DNA of 64,000 bases, from contig JBQDEV010000010.1 of the NCBI GenBank assembly GCA_052084925.1, forward strand, positions 65,468-129,467. The letters are read 5' to 3'. This document shows, piece after piece, positions 45,436 to 52,665 of the stretch. The stretch's first letter is position 1. The number at the start of each line of letters is the position of its first letter. A model generated the notes under the pieces. That model did not search any database. It was not told the DNA's origin and was given only the letters and a program-made list of their open reading frames with translations. This DNA is from CmP2 sp052084925. GTDB lineage: Bacteria; Actinomycetota; Actinomycetes; Actinomycetales; Micrococcaceae. A program made the translations under genes and the position numbers.

Positions 45436-46771
45436 GGGTGTGCTCCTCGGTGGGGGACGGGATCGGTGGTGTGGCGGTGGTGACGAACGGCAGGGTATGA
45501 CGCAGGCGGTCGCGCTTGGCATCGAGGTAGCCAGCGTTGTGCTCGCCGCGACCGACGACGAGGGGTAGATGCTCGATCACCTCGACACCATGGCGCTGAA
45601 GCTGGTCGACCTTGTCCGGATTGTTGGTGAGCAGGCGAACCCGGTGCAGGCCCAGGTGCTGGAGCATCTCCGCGGCCGCCTCGTAGTCTCGACTGTCCAC
45701 GGGCAGGCCCAATTCGAGGTTGGCGTCGATCGTGTCGAGGCCGGACTCCTGCAACTGGTAGGCGCGGAGCTTGTTGGCCAGGCCGATGCCGCGCCCCTCG
45801 TGCCCGCGCATGTAGACGAGCACCCCGCCGGTGGCCGCGATCTCGGCCAGCGCGGTCTCCAGCTGCGGACCGCACTCGCACTTCAGCGACCCGAAGACCT
45901 CACCGGTAAGGCACTCCGAGTGCACGCGTACCAGGGCGCCGTCGACCGGGAACATCCCCTCGGCTCCGGGGCTCACCAGGGCCAGATGCTCCACCCCGGC
46001 ACGGCGGTCGCGGAAAGCCATCATCCGCAGTGTCCCGTAGTGGGTGGGGACCAGAGTGTCTGCGTGCAGGGACACCCGGCGGCGAGCACGTGATGGGACG
46101 GGAGCCGTTTCTGCGGCCGTGGGGCCGGAGTCGCGGGCGTCTGCGGCCTCTTTGGCATTGAGGTAGGCGATGAGGGCCTCGATGGTGATGACCGGGATGT
46201 CGTGCTCGGCCCCGAGCCGAATCAGCCCGGGAAGCCGCATCATGTCGCCGTCGTCGGCCACGATCTCCGCGATGACGCCCACCTCGCGCAGTCCCGCCAG
46301 CCGCATGAGCTCGACGGCGGCCTCGGTGTGCCCGGCGCGGGTGCGCACCCCGCCGTCCACGGCGCGCAGCGGCAGGATATGGCCAGGACGATTCACGTCC
46401 GCCGGGCCCGACTCCGCGGCGGCGAGGACCTGCACGGTGCGGGACCGATCGTGGGCGGAGATGCCCGTGGTGACCCCGTGGGCGGCGTCGACGGTCACCG
46501 TGTACGCCGTTGAACGCACATCCTCATTGCGGGCGACCATCATGGGCAGATCCAGCTGATCGGCGATGTCGTTGGACATCGGCGCGCACAGCAATCCCGA
46601 GGAATGGGCCACGGTCCAGGCGATCCACTCGGCGCTGGCCAGTTCCGCGGAGAGGATGACGTCGCCCTCGTTCTCACGGTCCTCATCGTCGGCGACGATC
46701 ACGGGGCGTCCGGCCGCGATGGCGGCGAGTGCCTCGTCGATGCTCGACAGGGTGTTAGGGGAGGTGCTCAT
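45428..46771 (-). CDS. ribBA: Bifunctional dihydroxybutanone phosphate synthase / GTP cyclohydrolase II
   Basis: A 447-residue fusion. The N-terminal RibB domain has DDEDRENEGD near residue 28 and RAGHTEAAVELMRLAG near 150. A 30-residue Ala/Pro/Arg linker follows. The C-terminal RibA domain has the zinc ligands in CLTGEVFGSLKCECG near 285 and RGHEGRGIGLANKL near 325. It supplies both starting units for lumazine. The ATG at 46771 overlaps the ribE stop as ATGA. Confidence 0.97.
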   Translation of the reverse strand: MSTSPNTLSSIDEALAAIAAGRPVIVADDEDRENEGDVILSAELASAEWIAWTVAHSSGLLCAPMSNDIADQLDLPMMVARNEDVRSTAYTVTVDAAHGVTTGISAHDRSRTVQVLAAAESGPADVNRPGHILPLRAVDGGVRTRAGHTEAAVELMRLAGLREVGVIAEIVADDGDMMRLPGLIRLGAEHDIPVITIEALIAYLNAKEAADARDSGPTAAETAPVPSRARRRVSLHADTLVPTHYGTLRMMAFRDRRAGVEHLALVSPGAEGMFPVDGALVRVHSECLTGEVFGSLKCECGPQLETALAEIAATGGVLVYMRGHEGRGIGLANKLRAYQLQESGLDTIDANLELGLPVDSRDYEAAAEMLQHLGLHRVRLLTNNPDKVDQLQRHGVEVIEHLPLVVGRGEHNAGYLDAKRDRLRHTLPFVTTATPPIPSPTEEHTHE

Positions 46772-47397
46772 GCTCGGTCTTCCTTTCGTGCGAAGGCCAG
46801 CAGCCGTGCGACGTGTCGGGCCAGAATGTCGGTCTCCACGTTGACACGGCGCCCGACCTCGAGCCCACCTAGCGTGGTCGCTGCGAGCGTCTCGGGGATG
46901 AGGGAGACCTCGAACCAAGGAGAATCGTCCTCCGGTGCAGAGACGGCGCTCAGAGTCAGGGAGACGCCATCGATGGTGATGGACCCCTTGTCCACGAGCA
47001 GCGGAGCCAGGGCGGGATCGCCGAGGTCGAAGCGCACGGTGTGCCACACCTCCCCCGGTGCGATGTCGGAGACGACGGCGACACCGTCGACGTGGCCCTG
47101 CACCACGTGCCCGCCCAGCCGCGTGGTGCCCGCCACCGCCCGCTCCAGGTTCACGGGATCGCCGACCGTGCGGTCGGCGAGGGAGGAAACGGCCAGGGTC
47201 TGGCCCATCACATCGGCGGAGAACGCAGTGCCGTCGCGCTCGACGACGGTCAGGCAGACCCCGGAGACGCAGATGGAGGCCCCGTGATCGGCATCGGCGG
47301 TGACTAACGGCGCATCAATGGTGATGCGCAGGGCGTCGTCGGGCAGGCGGTCGAGCCGCGTGATGCGTCCTGTCTCCTCAACGAGTCCTGTGAACAC
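46768..47397 (-). CDS. ribE: Riboflavin synthase alpha subunit
   Basis: A 209-residue enzyme with two similar beta-barrels: the first begins FTGLVEETGRI and the second contains VVQGHVDGVAVV and ITIDGVSLTL. It converts two lumazine molecules to riboflavin. The GTG at 47397 is the start, with AAAGGAG 6 nt upstream; the first four codons give the family's MFTG N-terminus. It overlaps the ribD end by 20 nt and the ribBA start by 4 nt. Confidence 0.95.
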   Translation of the reverse strand: MFTGLVEETGRITRLDRLPDDALRITIDAPLVTADADHGASICVSGVCLTVVERDGTAFSADVMGQTLAVSSLADRTVGDPVNLERAVAGTTRLGGHVVQGHVDGVAVVSDIAPGEVWHTVRFDLGDPALAPLLVDKGSITIDGVSLTLSAVSAPEDDSPWFEVSLIPETLAATTLGGLEVGRRVNVETDILARHVARLLAFARKEDRA

Positions 47398-48535
47398 GGT
47401 GTACTCCTTTATGTTCGGTGCGTGAGTGCTCCCCGGCGATCGCGCCTGCGCCCGGCGTGCGCACTGCAGCGTGCAGCACGACGTCGGGTCCGAGTCGGCG
47501 CTCGGAGAGCGGTTGAAGTCGAAGTGGGTGCGCCACGGTGGACACGCCGAGCGCATCGACGGCGGTGTAGGGCCCACCGAGTAGCAGTGGCGCCGTATAG
47601 ACGAGGACTTCGGTGGCCAGGCCGACGCGGAGTACAGAACTCGCGAGCCGGGGTCCGCCTTCGACGAAGATCCGCGCCGCTGGGCCTCCGCGGGCCACCA
47701 GCACACCGAGATCGTCGGCGAGATCATCGCCGGCCAGCTGAATCGGCGTCTCCAGCCCCCGCGCAGCCAAAGCCGGGTGGCGACGGACCATCGCGTCCTC
47801 AGGGATGGAGCGGTGACCGATGACCACGGGCACGGGCTGCTGCTCGGGCGGAACGAGGAGACCGCCGTCGGAATCTCGGGCGGTGAGCGCAGGATCATCC
47901 GCAAGTAGCGTCCCGGTGCCCACCACGATAAAGTCTGCACGCGCACGCTGATGGTGCACATCGGCACGCGCTTCCCGGGAGGTGATCCATTGGCTGCTGC
48001 CGTCTTCGGCGGCGGCACGTCCGTCCCAGGACTGGGCCCATTTCACCACCACCGCCGCCGTGGGGCTCTCGGCGCGGCTGGCCAGCCATGCGTTCAGCAT
48101 CCCCTCGCACCGCTGTTCCTGGATGCGCGGAATCACCGTGACCCCGGCCCGCAGCAGGCGCTGGGCACCGCCAGAGGATTCCTCGCCGGGGTCACTGGCA
48201 CCATAGGCGACGGCGCCGATTCCGGCGTCCAGAAGCGCTTGAGCGCAGGGGCCGGTCCGGCCGTGATGGTTGCAGGGTTCCAGCGTGACGACGGCGGTGA
48301 GATCAGCCGGGTCGAGTGAGGATTGTTGCGTGCTCCGCAGCTGGGCCAGGGCGTCGACCTCGGCGTGAGCCGTGCCTACGCCGCGGTGCCAGCCCTCAGC
48401 GACGATGCGCCCTGCGGAATCGATGAGCACACAGCCCACCGGAGGATTCTGATTGTCGGGGCCCACCTCGGGGGAGCGCCGCGCGAGTGTCAGGGCGCGG
48501 TCCATGGCGTCATCGATATCGCTGATCCGAGACAT
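47378..48535 (-). CDS. ribD: Riboflavin biosynthesis deaminase/reductase
   Basis: A 385-residue bifunctional enzyme. The deaminase domain has zinc ligands in HAEVDAL (about residue 57) and PCNHHGRTGPC (about 86-96). The reductase domain starts with VVVKWAQSWDGRAAAEDGSSQWITS and ends with FVEGGPRLASSVL. GGAGG lies 8-9 nt before the ATG at 48535. It is the first gene behind the FMN riboswitch. Confidence 0.96.
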   Translation of the reverse strand: MSRISDIDDAMDRALTLARRSPEVGPDNQNPPVGCVLIDSAGRIVAEGWHRGVGTAHAEVDALAQLRSTQQSSLDPADLTAVVTLEPCNHHGRTGPCAQALLDAGIGAVAYGASDPGEESSGGAQRLLRAGVTVIPRIQEQRCEGMLNAWLASRAESPTAAVVVKWAQSWDGRAAAEDGSSQWITSREARADVHHQRARADFIVVGTGTLLADDPALTARDSDGGLLVPPEQQPVPVVIGHRSIPEDAMVRRHPALAARGLETPIQLAGDDLADDLGVLVARGGPAARIFVEGGPRLASSVLRVGLATEVLVYTAPLLLGGPYTAVDALGVSTVAHPLRLQPLSERRLGPDVVLHAAVRTPGAGAIAGEHSRTEHKGVHRVHRTR

Positions 48536-48592
48536 CCGGCGCCCTCCTGCAGACGGGTGCGCCGGGGACGGGACGGTACGCGACCGCCCCGC
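48536..48592 (-). promoter_or_regulatory. Expression hairpin between FMN aptamer and ribD
   Basis: On the minus strand GGGGCGGT and ACCGTCCC (48570-48590) form an 8-bp stem with a 5-nt loop. Its only non-Watson-Crick pair is a G-U that would be A-C on the other strand, so the pairing is specific to the rib transcript. It sits between the aptamer and the ribosome site at about 48543-48548 and may switch with it. Confidence 0.55.
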
Positions 48593-48720
48593 GTTCCTCT
48601 CATCCGGACTAGCGCTGTGACAGCGCATTACCGTCGGTACCGGAATTTCACCGGTTCAGCCCCGTGGCACGGGGGTCGCGGACTCTCACCGCCGGTTCGG
48701 AATCACACCGACCCCGGAAC
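48593..48720 (-). ncRNA. FMN riboswitch (RFN element)
   Basis: Read on the minus strand, the element begins GTTCCGGGGTCGGTGTGATT and ends AGTCCGGATGAGAGGAAC, with GTTCC/GGAAC closing the P1 stem. The conserved internal blocks CGGCGGTGAGAGTCCGCGA and TGAACCGGTGAAATTCCGG are all present in order, with variable loops between. Binding of FMN would lower expression of ribD-ribE-ribBA-ribH. TACAGT (48735 to 48730) just upstream is a possible -10. Confidence 0.96.
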
Positions 48721-48901
48721 ACTCTTCACACTGTACATCGGTTGGGGGACCACTTCGGCAACCCTGCGACATATTCGAGGCCTCGCATCCTGCACAGGGT
48801 CGGAAACGAAGGCAGTTATCCCCAGCGGTCACGTCTCAGCGCCACGATGTCCCTCCTGGGTGATGCCATGTGATGACGATATTCAGGAGAGGAAGAACCC
48901 C
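48721..48901. other. Intergenic region between riboswitch and Cys-rich orphan gene
   Basis: This is part of a 366-bp gene-free stretch (48536-48901) that also holds the riboswitch. Apart from the candidate rib promoter near 48730, nothing was recognised except the ribosome site AGGAGAGGAAG just before the orphan gene. GATATT at about 48880 might be a -10. Confidence 0.4.
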
Positions 48902-49603
48902 ATGGTGACATTTGATTTGAACCCCAGCGATACTTCGATGGCGGAGAATGACCGGGCCGCGGCTTACTGCACCCACGTCATGAGCTCGACGACGGTGGCG
49001 GTGATGTTCCTGGTGCATCGGTGGGACCACCTGCGCACCTTGAACCGCGCCATGGATTGCCTGCTGGACATCGTGCTGACGCATGACGGACTGTGCGGCG
49101 TCGAGGACGGCCGTGATTGCTTCGTCTGCGCCACGGTGATGGAGTTCAACCCGGTCGAGGCCGTGGAATGCCTGGAGCTGAATCGCGACGCGCTTCGACA
49201 CGAGTTCGGCGACGATGCCTGTCGGCCGTTGGATCAGGTTGTTTACGACGCCGGATCGGCGTTCTCATTCGACCGGGGCGACGTCGACTTGGATGACTTC
49301 TGTCAGACCCTGATGGAACGGTGCGTCGATGAGCAGAGCCTTGTGCACGGGCTGCATACGGTGCTGCGCGGCGTCGTCGCCGATGATGGCGCCGCGCGGC
49401 AGCGTTTCGAGACGATGCTCGCGGAATTGCGCACCGATTCAGAACTCGCGGGAGAGGACTTCTTTCGACAAGAACTGATCAGTGACGAGGACGATCAGTG
49501 CTGGCTGTTGGACCGTGGGTGGTCCAGCTACCGGCTGCACTGCCAAATCATGACGGCGATGGAAGCCTATATGCAAGATGAGACGACGATGCCCGCCGAA
49601 TGA
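48902..49603 (+). CDS. Hypothetical cysteine-rich acidic protein (unrecognised)
   Basis: A 233-residue protein that matches no family I recognise. It is strongly acidic and contains about eleven cysteines, including CFVC near residues 73-76. It has no signal peptide or membrane segment, so it is probably cytosolic. The middle is helical with the phrase MEFNPVEAVECLELNRDALRHEFGDDACRP. A good AGGAG-type ribosome site precedes the ATG at 48902, and the frame stays open to a terminator whose stem contains the stop codon; both support a real gene. It sits alone between the rib and glnA1 loci on the opposite strand to both. Metal binding or redox sensing is conceivable but unproven. Confidence 0.7.
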   Translation: MVTFDLNPSDTSMAENDRAAAYCTHVMSSTTVAVMFLVHRWDHLRTLNRAMDCLLDIVLTHDGLCGVEDGRDCFVCATVMEFNPVEAVECLELNRDALRHEFGDDACRPLDQVVYDAGSAFSFDRGDVDLDDFCQTLMERCVDEQSLVHGLHTVLRGVVADDGAARQRFETMLAELRTDSELAGEDFFRQELISDEDDQCWLLDRGWSSYRLHCQIMTAMEAYMQDETTMPAE

Positions 49604-49622
49604 GTTACATTCGGCGGGCATC
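49588..49622. terminator. Bidirectional terminator overlapping the orphan gene stop
   Basis: GATGCCCGCCGAATG (49588-49602) and CATTCGGCGGGCATC (49608-49622) are perfectly complementary with a 5-nt loop. The TGA stop at 49601-49603 lies at the top of the stem. It also serves the convergent glnA1 gene. Confidence 0.9.
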
Positions 49623-49646
49623 GACAGGGGCCATCCTCGTAGGGGA

Positions 49647-51071
49647 TCAGACGCCGTAGTACAGCTCGAATTCCAGCGGGTTCGGACGTGCTGCCAGCGG
49701 CAGGATCTCGTTCTCGCGCTTGTACTGGATCCAGGTCTCGATCAGATCCTCGGTGAAGACGTCACCGGCGAGGAGGAACTCGTGGTCTGCCTCGAGGGCA
49801 TCCAGAGCTTCATCCAATGAGCCCGGAGCCTTCTGGATGTCGGCTGCCTCTTCCGGGGGCAACTCGTAGAGATCCTTATCGATCGGGTCGGCCGGCTCGA
49901 TCCGGTTGCGGATGCCGTCCAAGCCCGCCATCAGCTGTGCTGCGAAAGCCAGGTATGGGTTCGACGACGGGTCCGGGGCGCGGAACTCGAGGCGCTTGGC
50001 CTTGGGGTTCGAGCCGGTGATCGGGATACGAATCGCAGCGGAGCGGTTGCCCTGTGAGTAGACCATGTTGATCGGGGCCTCGAAGCCCTTGACCAAACGA
50101 CGGTAGGAATTCACCGTCGGGTTCGTGAACGCCAAGACGGCGGAAGCGTGCTTGAGCAGGCCGCCGATGTACCACCGAGCCGTGTCAGAGAGGTTGGCAT
50201 AGCCCTTCTCATCGAAGAACAGCGGCTGGCCTCCCTGCCACAGCGACTGGTGGCAGTGCATTCCCGAGCCGTTGTCGCCGAAAACCGGCTTGGGCATGAA
50301 GGTGGCCGACTTGCCGAAGGCGTCGGAAGTGTTCTTCACGACGTACTTGAACTTCAGGAGGTCATCCGCTGCGTGGGTGAGCGTGTTGAAACGGTAGTTG
50401 ATCTCGGCCTGGCCGGGGGCGCCCACCTCGTGATGGGAGCGCTCCACCTCGAGGCCGACCTCGTCGAGGACAGCGCAGATTTCGTCGCGGATGTCTGCCT
50501 GCTTGTCCATGGGCGAGACGGGGAAGTAGCCGCCCTTCTGCGACATCTTGTGTCCGAGGTTCCCGCCTTCTTCCTTGCGACCGGTGTTCCAGTCTGCTTC
50601 TTCGGAATCGATCCGGTAGAAGCTGTGCTGCGGGGAGGAGGAATAGCGGACGTCATCGAAGATGAAGAACTCGGCTTCGGAAGCGAAGTTCGCCGTATCG
50701 GCGATCCCGGTGGAAGCCAGGTACTCCTCGGCCCGCTGCGCAACACCGCGAGGGTCACGGTGGTACGGCTCGCCGGTGCGCGGGTTGACGATGGAGAAGT
50801 TCATCGTCAGCGTCTTGCGAACGCGGAACGGATCCACGAACGCAGTCGCGATGTCGGGGATCAGCTGCATGTCCGACTCGGCGATGCCCTGGAAACCGCG
50901 AATGGAGGAACCGTCGAAAAGCTGTCCTTCAGTGAAGAAGTCGTCGTCGATGGCCTTCGCCGGCAGGTTGAAGTGGTGCTGCAGGCCCGGAAGGTCCGTG
51001 AAGCGAACGTCGATGAATTCGATCTCCTCGGTCTTGATGAACTCGAGGACTTCTTCGGATGAAGAGAACAT
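49647..51071 (-). CDS. glnA1: Glutamine synthetase type I
   Basis: A 474-residue type I-beta glutamine synthetase, the main ammonium-assimilating enzyme. The latch region LFDGSSIRGFQGIAESDM, SEAEFFIFDD, GQAEINYRFNT, NGSGMHCHQSLW and the glutamate-site block NRSAAIRIP are intact. DKDLYELPPEE near residue 400 contains the Tyr adenylylated by GlnE, encoded 6 kb away beside glnA2. AGGAG lies 6 nt before the ATG. A GlnR-type site is found upstream. Confidence 0.97.
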   Translation of the reverse strand: MFSSSEEVLEFIKTEEIEFIDVRFTDLPGLQHHFNLPAKAIDDDFFTEGQLFDGSSIRGFQGIAESDMQLIPDIATAFVDPFRVRKTLTMNFSIVNPRTGEPYHRDPRGVAQRAEEYLASTGIADTANFASEAEFFIFDDVRYSSSPQHSFYRIDSEEADWNTGRKEEGGNLGHKMSQKGGYFPVSPMDKQADIRDEICAVLDEVGLEVERSHHEVGAPGQAEINYRFNTLTHAADDLLKFKYVVKNTSDAFGKSATFMPKPVFGDNGSGMHCHQSLWQGGQPLFFDEKGYANLSDTARWYIGGLLKHASAVLAFTNPTVNSYRRLVKGFEAPINMVYSQGNRSAAIRIPITGSNPKAKRLEFRAPDPSSNPYLAFAAQLMAGLDGIRNRIEPADPIDKDLYELPPEEAADIQKAPGSLDEALDALEADHEFLLAGDVFTEDLIETWIQYKRENEILPLAARPNPLEFELYYGV

Positions 51072-51132
51072 GAGGTGCTCCTGTCGTGGTGAACTCTTGT
51101 CTAAAGACTATCGGCGGCGGTAAATCAATCGT

Positions 51133-51157
51133 GTCACGAATGTTTCCGGCATGTAAC
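51133..51157 (-). promoter_or_regulatory. GlnR-type binding site upstream of glnA1
   Basis: On the minus strand GTTAC (51157-51153), six bases, then GAAAC (51146-51142) exactly match the actinobacterial GlnR consensus of paired half-sites. GTGAC follows after 4 nt (51137-51133) as a weaker further half-site. The element lies about 70-85 nt before the glnA1 start, in a region shared with the divergent RDD gene. Confidence 0.7.
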
Positions 51158-51187
51158 GAATCGCAGACGACGGTAGACTGAACTGCT

Positions 51188-51670
51188 GTGGGACGACAGC
51201 GTGGCGAGAAGCCGGAGAACCGACCGGAATCGATGATTAGCCGGAAGGATCTGGCGTCGTGGATCGAGGGACCTCCACACCATGAAGCCGGTAGCTATGC
51301 TGGGCAGGGACTGGGACTTCCTGCGGAAGGCCCCTCATCGATGGCCGGATACGGCCGCCGTTTTCTTGCCCTGTTCATCGACTGGGTGCTCGCGCTGGTC
51401 CTCGGCGCCGTGTTCTTCAACGGGAACGAGTTCGCACCCCTGCTGATTTTCGCCGGAATGCATATTCTCATGATCGGGCTGCTGGGCACCACCATCGGAA
51501 AACGTCTTGCGCGCATTCAGATCGTGAAGGTCGGCGGTGCGAGTGCCTCACTGATCACGTCATTGATACGAACGGCATTGCTGATGCTGATCGTCCCGTT
51601 GATCATTGTGGACTCTGAAGGACGAGGGCTTCACGATCGCCTGGCGAAGTCGGTCGAGATCACCATGTGA
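51188..51670 (+). CDS. RDD family membrane protein
   Basis: A 160-residue protein with a 55-residue polar N-terminus and an RDD domain. The first helix region AGYGRRFLALFIDWVLALVLG contains the Arg and Asp pair, TTIGKRLARIQIVKV is the central block and GRGLHDRLAKSVEI holds the final Asp. Three membrane segments are seen. RDD proteins are poorly characterised; some affect ion balance. The GTG start follows TAGACT (51174-51179) by 8 nt with no ribosome site, suggesting leaderless translation. The order glnA1-RDD-DUF4191 is as in M. tuberculosis (Rv2220, Rv2219A, Rv2219). Confidence 0.9.
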   Translation: MGRQRGEKPENRPESMISRKDLASWIEGPPHHEAGSYAGQGLGLPAEGPSSMAGYGRRFLALFIDWVLALVLGAVFFNGNEFAPLLIFAGMHILMIGLLGTTIGKRLARIQIVKVGGASASLITSLIRTALLMLIVPLIIVDSEGRGLHDRLAKSVEITM

Positions 51671-51690
51671 AGGACTCCGTGAAAATTAAC

Positions 51691-51728
51691 GATACGGCCC
51701 CCATGACGGTGTTCATGGGGGCCGTATC
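51691..51728. terminator. Bidirectional terminator between RDD and DUF4191 genes
   Basis: GATACGGCCCCCATGA (51691-51706) and TCATGGGGGCCGTATC (51713-51728) pair perfectly over 16 bp with a 6-nt loop, between convergent genes. Confidence 0.9.
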
Positions 51729-51743
51729 ATTCAGGGCCGTGTA

Positions 51744-52565
51744 TCAGCGTCCGCGCATCGATTTGCGGTCGGGGCGCATTCGGTAGGGGTCGATACCCTT
51801 CGGAATGGGCAGCTTGTTCGAGGGCAGCGAGGCCAAGCGGTTCTCCACTGCGCGGACTTCGTGCTTGGTCAGAGTCTTCTTCATGCGTTTCAGGGTCGGC
51901 TTGATCTCATGCAACTCGATCTCGCTGGGACCCTTGCCGACCTGGACCACGCGAATCTCAACGTTCGGAAGGTAGCGGGCCATCTTGCGCCGCTCCTGAT
52001 CAGCGAGCTTCTTGACGCGCTCGTAACCGCCCTCGCCCACAAGGATCACTCCGGGGCGTCCCACGGCACGATAGACGGCATCTTGTGTCTTCGCGTTCAT
52101 TGCGACGGGCTCCTGCGGAACCACCCAGCCACGACCGATGTTACTAAGCGCGGCACCGGCGGCGCCCGGCCGACCCTCGATCTGGGCGTAGGCGGCGCGC
52201 TCTGCCTTGCGGTTCATCACGATCAGAGATGCGAGAAGACCGAAGGGAATGGAGATCAGCAACCAGGTGATCCAATTGTCGAGGAGCAATCCAACGCCGA
52301 GGCCCACCACCAGGGCGATGGCGAAGGCGATGATCATCCACAGCACGAGGGTCTTGTCGTGCTTGCGGGTCATCGAGAAGACTTCAGCGATCTGCTTGAA
52401 GAAGCCCTTCTTGTTCTTCTTCGCTGCCTTCTTCTCCGCCTTGTTTGCCTTGGCGTTCGCCTTGTCCTGGGCGCGACGCTCGCGCTGCTCGCGCTTGACG
52501 GTCTTCAGGTCCTTTTGCGGACCGCGGGCAGGGGCTGCGTCGTTGTGATTGCTATTCGAGGCCAT
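51744..52565 (-). CDS. DUF4191 domain membrane protein
   Basis: A 273-residue protein of the actinobacterial DUF4191 family (Rv2219). About 60 N-terminal residues are very rich in Lys, Ala and Glu. Two membrane helices lie near residues 75-93 and 97-115. A cytosolic domain follows with GAAGAALSNIGRGWVVPQEPVAMN and GRPGVILVGEGGYERVKKL, and it ends in a basic tail. The function is unknown. In M. tuberculosis it sits next to lipA; here the kinase gene occupies that side. TAGACT 9 nt before the ATG suggests leaderless or near-leaderless expression. Confidence 0.93.
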   Translation of the reverse strand: MASNSNHNDAAPARGPQKDLKTVKREQRERRAQDKANAKANKAEKKAAKKNKKGFFKQIAEVFSMTRKHDKTLVLWMIIAFAIALVVGLGVGLLLDNWITWLLISIPFGLLASLIVMNRKAERAAYAQIEGRPGAAGAALSNIGRGWVVPQEPVAMNAKTQDAVYRAVGRPGVILVGEGGYERVKKLADQERRKMARYLPNVEIRVVQVGKGPSEIELHEIKPTLKRMKKTLTKHEVRAVENRLASLPSNKLPIPKGIDPYRMRPDRKSMRGR

Positions 52566-52665
52566 AGTCCCACCAGTCTACCGGGAAATCCCCTGTGGAA
52601 AACCTCGGGTGCAGGGCACGGAAACCCGTCAAGATGGGAGGAGGGTTCGAAGGATGGAGTGAGCG

